Source of the DNA: Nostoc carneum NIES-2107
GTDB taxonomy: Bacteria > Cyanobacteriota > Cyanobacteriia > Cyanobacteriales > Nostocaceae
Reading direction: 5' to 3'
NCBI GenBank assembly: GCA_002368155.1
Contig: AP018180.1
Coordinates: 6,094,908 to 6,158,907 of the forward strand
Length of the DNA: 64,000 bases
Shown here: positions 61,212 to 64,000 of the stretch, one piece after another
Layout: each line of letters begins with the position of its first letter
Position numbering within the stretch: the first letter of the stretch is position 1
Notes under the pieces: generated by a model
Seen by the model: only the letters and a program-made list of their open reading frames with translations
Databases searched by the model: none
What the model was told of the DNA's origin: nothing
Position numbers and translations under genes: made by a program

Positions 61212-64000
61212 TTATTTGCTGTTGGGAATGTCATCACAAAGCCAGCGATCGCGCGGATCAACATTATGGTTGTGCTTGATGTAATCATCAACCCAGCTGC
61301 AACCACGAACCAGCAGGTCATCAAGGTTTAAATTCCACAACATGATTGTGTTGTCGTCACTAGCAGAAGCCAATGTTTGACCATCAGGACTAAAGCTGAC
61401 ACTAAATACAGAACTCTGATGTCCAGTGAGGGTTTTAATCAGTTTGCCCTCACGGCTCCAGAGTTTGACTGTTTTGTCATAACTAGCAGCAGCAAGCAAT
61501 TCTCCATTGGGGCTGAAGGTAACAGCATTAACACTATCGCTATAGCCTTTTAACATGGTTTTCAACAACTTTCCATCTCGCCGCCACAACTTCACAGTGT
61601 TATCCCAGCTAGCAGAAGCCAATAACTGGTCAGTGGGGCTAAAGCTGACACCTAAAACCCAGCTGTCTTGGGGCGAAAAAGTTTTCAACAAAGTCCCATC
61701 CCTACGCCAGAGTTTGATGGTTTTGTCATCGCTAGCAGTAGCTAACAGTTGACCATCAGGACTGAAATTGACACTATTCACCCAACCGTTATGTCCTACC
61801 AAAGTTGTCAGCAAGCGACCATCACGATGCCAAAGTTTCACTGTCTTATCTTTACTTGCTGAGGCTAACAACTGTCCGTCTGGACTAAAATTGACACTCA
61901 AGACGCTATCAGTGTGCCCCTGCAGTGTCTTGATTAGAGTCCCATCACGCCGCCAAATTTTGACAGTTTTGTCATAACTGGCTGAAGCTAATATTTCACC
62001 TAAGGGATCAAAACTTACACTGGGAACTTTATCTGTGTGACCCAGGAGAGTTTTGTAGAGTTTAGTTTCTACCTCTCCATTTCTATTCTCACGTCGCCAC
62101 AGTTTCACAGTATGATCGCGACTCCCAGAAGCCAACATTTGACCATCTGGACTCCAAACTACGCTTAAAACTCTACTCTTATGACCTTTGAGGATGGGTA
62201 TAGTTGAGTCATCTAAACGCCACAACTTGACGCTTTTATCATAACTAGCTGATGCCAGCAGTTTGTTATCTGGGCTGAAAGCCACACTAGCAACAGCATC
62301 GCTGTGTCCCTTAAAAGTATTTAGTAGATTGCCTGTGACACTCCAGAGATTGATGGTGTTATCGTCACTGCCAGAAGCGAATTTTTGACTATCGGAACTG
62401 AAATTCAGGCTCCAAATTGTCTTGTGATGCTCTAATAAGGTTTTGCTGGGACGAAAATCAAAGCTGTTTTTGTTACTATGACGCTCTCTGCGCCAAAGTT
62501 GTATGGTCTGATCTCTACCACCAGACACCAGTACTTGACCATTGGGGCTAAAAGCTACAGCAGTTACACCCTTGCGATGTCCCTGCAAGGTGGTGACTAA
62601 ACTCCCATCTCGTCGCCAAATTTTGACAGTTTTGTCTTCACTCGCTGAGGCAATAAATTTTCCATCTGGACTGAAGGTTACCCAGTTCACCCAACCCTGA
62701 TGTCCCCTGAGAATTTTTAATAAAGTACCATCCTTACGCCAGAGCTTAATTGTTGCGTCCTTACTACCAGTAGCTAACATCTCACCATCTGGGCTGAAAC
62801 TGACGCTATAAACCCAATCTCCATGCCCTTGTAAGGTTGTGTATGGTTCTGTGTCGAATAAGCCTGTAAGCGCATTTTTATGCCAGATTTTTACAGTTTT
62901 ATCCAGACTGGCGGAAGCTAAGGTCTGACCATCTGGACTAAAACTTAAGCTAGTGACAGCGTTGCTATGACCCCTGAGGGTTTGGAGTAAAGTTCCATCT
63001 CTTCGCCAGATTTTTACAGTCTGATCTGTACTACCTGAAGCCAACAATTGACCGTCTGGGCTGAAAGTCACACCCCAGACGATATCTTCGTGCCCCTCTA
63101 AGCGATTTTTCTCTTTGATGCCATAAACAGCCTGTTGTAAGGCGGTTACGACTCGTATCTTCGTATCAGCTTGAATACTATCATCTGCTTGTTTGAGTCT
63201 TTTCCAAGCCCGCAAACCTTCTAATAGGGCATCAAACTCTTTATTAGAAGCAAATAAGGCTTCACTAGAAGCTGCGATCGCGCTGATTTTGAAATTTGTT
63301 TCGCTGCGTTCAGCTCTTAATGCTTGCCGCTCAGCTGCTCTTTTTTGTAAATCTGCCTGCCACCATAAGACTGCTATTGTCCCTGCCATTGTTGCCAAGG
63401 CCACACCTGCTAGACGTGCTTCTCGCAGTCGCCGTTGTAAAACTAAATTCAGTTGCTCTTGAGAGAGTTTTTGCGCTACTTCAGCGCGATTTTTTTCCGA
63501 TCTGACTTTTTCTAATTCGACAACCATGCCATAGTCGTTTTTTTGGCGGATCGGTTCAACTAAATAATCATGAACTAACTGGTAGCGATCGCCTAATTCT
63601 TCTGGTTCTCGTAATACTAACCCTGACCCTACCAAAATTTCTAAAATAAATTCCCACTCTGAATTCAAATTAGATATGGCATTTTGATTCTTTTCCAGGC
63701 CAACCGCTAAATCAGCTTTAGTTTTGAGGGGTCTAGTTCCTTTTTCATCTGTTAACTCAAATAATAATTTCCAACTCAGCGCTTCGTTTTCTTCCCCACA
63801 ATCCTGAATCACTTCCTCCAGCCAGCGCTCCACTAATTTTGCTGAACCACCACACAGGTTATATTGTGCGAGCGTCGTAATATTTTCTGCTTGCAGTTGA
63901 GCGCCAACTATTTGTAGTTCAATCGGATGTACTTCGTTAATTTCTCCTGCTAAATCCTTAACTAACTGATGAATTAATTCTTCAGTAATTTCATAATGGG
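61212..64000 (-). CDS. STAND NTPase-WD40 repeat protein (5' end outside window)
   Basis: Partial: the frame stays open to 64000, and the apparent start at 63833 is only an internal GTG. The visible 928 residues begin with the C-terminal helical part of an nSTAND1-type NTPase (VHPIELQIVGAQLQAENITTL, GGSAKLVERWLEEVIQ). A coiled coil with a TM helix follows (LAGVALATMAGTIAVLWWQ), then an alpha-helical spacer. Fourteen WD40 repeats (GHxDxVxSVxFSPDGQxLASAS.DKTVKLW consensus) form two seven-bladed propellers. Such proteins act as sensors or scaffolds in signalling and conflict. The P-loop would lie beyond the edge. Ligand unknown. Confidence 0.9.
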   Translation of the reverse strand, partial: HYEITEELIHQLVKDLAGEINEVHPIELQIVGAQLQAENITTLAQYNLCGGSAKLVERWLEEVIQDCGEENEALSWKLLFELTDEKGTRPLKTKADLAVGLEKNQNAISNLNSEWEFILEILVGSGLVLREPEELGDRYQLVHDYLVEPIRQKNDYGMVVELEKVRSEKNRAEVAQKLSQEQLNLVLQRRLREARLAGVALATMAGTIAVLWWQADLQKRAAERQALRAERSETNFKISAIAASSEALFASNKEFDALLEGLRAWKRLKQADDSIQADTKIRVVTALQQAVYGIKEKNRLEGHEDIVWGVTFSPDGQLLASGSTDQTVKIWRRDGTLLQTLRGHSNAVTSLSFSPDGQTLASASLDKTVKIWHKNALTGLFDTEPYTTLQGHGDWVYSVSFSPDGEMLATGSKDATIKLWRKDGTLLKILRGHQGWVNWVTFSPDGKFIASASEDKTVKIWRRDGSLVTTLQGHRKGVTAVAFSPNGQVLVSGGRDQTIQLWRRERHSNKNSFDFRPSKTLLEHHKTIWSLNFSSDSQKFASGSDDNTINLWSVTGNLLNTFKGHSDAVASVAFSPDNKLLASASYDKSVKLWRLDDSTIPILKGHKSRVLSVVWSPDGQMLASGSRDHTVKLWRRENRNGEVETKLYKTLLGHTDKVPSVSFDPLGEILASASYDKTVKIWRRDGTLIKTLQGHTDSVLSVNFSPDGQLLASASKDKTVKLWHRDGRLLTTLVGHNGWVNSVNFSPDGQLLATASDDKTIKLWRRDGTLLKTFSPQDSWVLGVSFSPTDQLLASASWDNTVKLWRRDGKLLKTMLKGYSDSVNAVTFSPNGELLAAASYDKTVKLWSREGKLIKTLTGHQSSVFSVSFSPDGQTLASASDDNTIMLWNLNLDDLLVRGCSWVDDYIKHNHNVDPRDRWLCDDIPNSK

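Overview
The window comes from a filamentous, probably heterocyst-forming cyanobacterium (Nostocales; Nostoc, Anabaena or Calothrix type). The evidence is photosystem and NDH-1 gene clusters of cyanobacterial type (psbEFLJ, psaI, psbO, ndhCKJ, rubredoxin-ycf48), the myxoxanthophyll genes cruF-cruG, dense HIP1 octamers (GCGATCGC), short heptad-like repeats between genes, and many signalling and conflict-type proteins with TPR, WD40, CHAT, caspase and STAND domains. I assigned everything from the sequence and from knowledge of the families; no search was run.

Layout. 0-8.7 kb: a VapBC-type toxin-antitoxin pair, an unknown helical protein, alaS, a small metal-binding HMA protein, a GGDEF cyclase, an M41-like membrane protease and an orphan IS1 InsA-like protein. 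8.8-14 kb: a two-gene phosphorelay (CBS/multi-PAS kinase plus receiver-PAS-kinase). 14-19.4 kb: purU, then a Gld-type ABC exporter operon with a DUF4340 protein, with repeat tracts between several genes. 19.4-20.4 kb: repeats only, including a 5 x 63-bp array. 20.4-28.4 kb: a conflict-type island. A TPR-CHAT protease gene, a 140-aa gene and a 2-TM membrane protein gene appear to have been one operon. It is now split by a 2.8-kb cassette that encodes an EACC1-like protein and a caspase-GUN4 fusion. 28.5-33.6 kb: rnhA, cruG-cruF, a small membrane protein, rpmA-rplU.

34-38 kb: an operon-like set of an Lgt-like membrane protein, a radical SAM protein of the archaeal tetraether synthase (MJ0619/Tes) type and a small membrane protein; then a divergent PadR/DUF4188-like pair around a large palindrome. 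38-47 kb: alpha-glucan phosphorylase, a P-loop ATPase plus TPR protein pair, a second toxin-antitoxin pair, a 21-bp repeat array and a GIY-YIG protein. 47-52 kb: the photosynthesis core (ndhCKJ, rubredoxin, ycf48, psbEFLJ, psaI). 52-59 kb: a large Pro/Glu-rich protein, a Uma2 nuclease, a PilP-like lipoprotein and a SigF-type sigma factor. 59-64 kb: psbO, a strongly structured stretch that may be a non-coding RNA (possibly HEARO/omegaRNA-like), small unknown genes and a STAND-WD40 protein cut off by the right edge.

The most interesting parts are the split CHAT operon with its inserted caspase-GUN4 cassette (23659-26534), the Lgt-like/Tes-like operon (34092-36732) and the structured region at 59950-60345. 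Several apparent start codons lie inside intergenic repeats, so I moved those starts inward; this is noted per gene.
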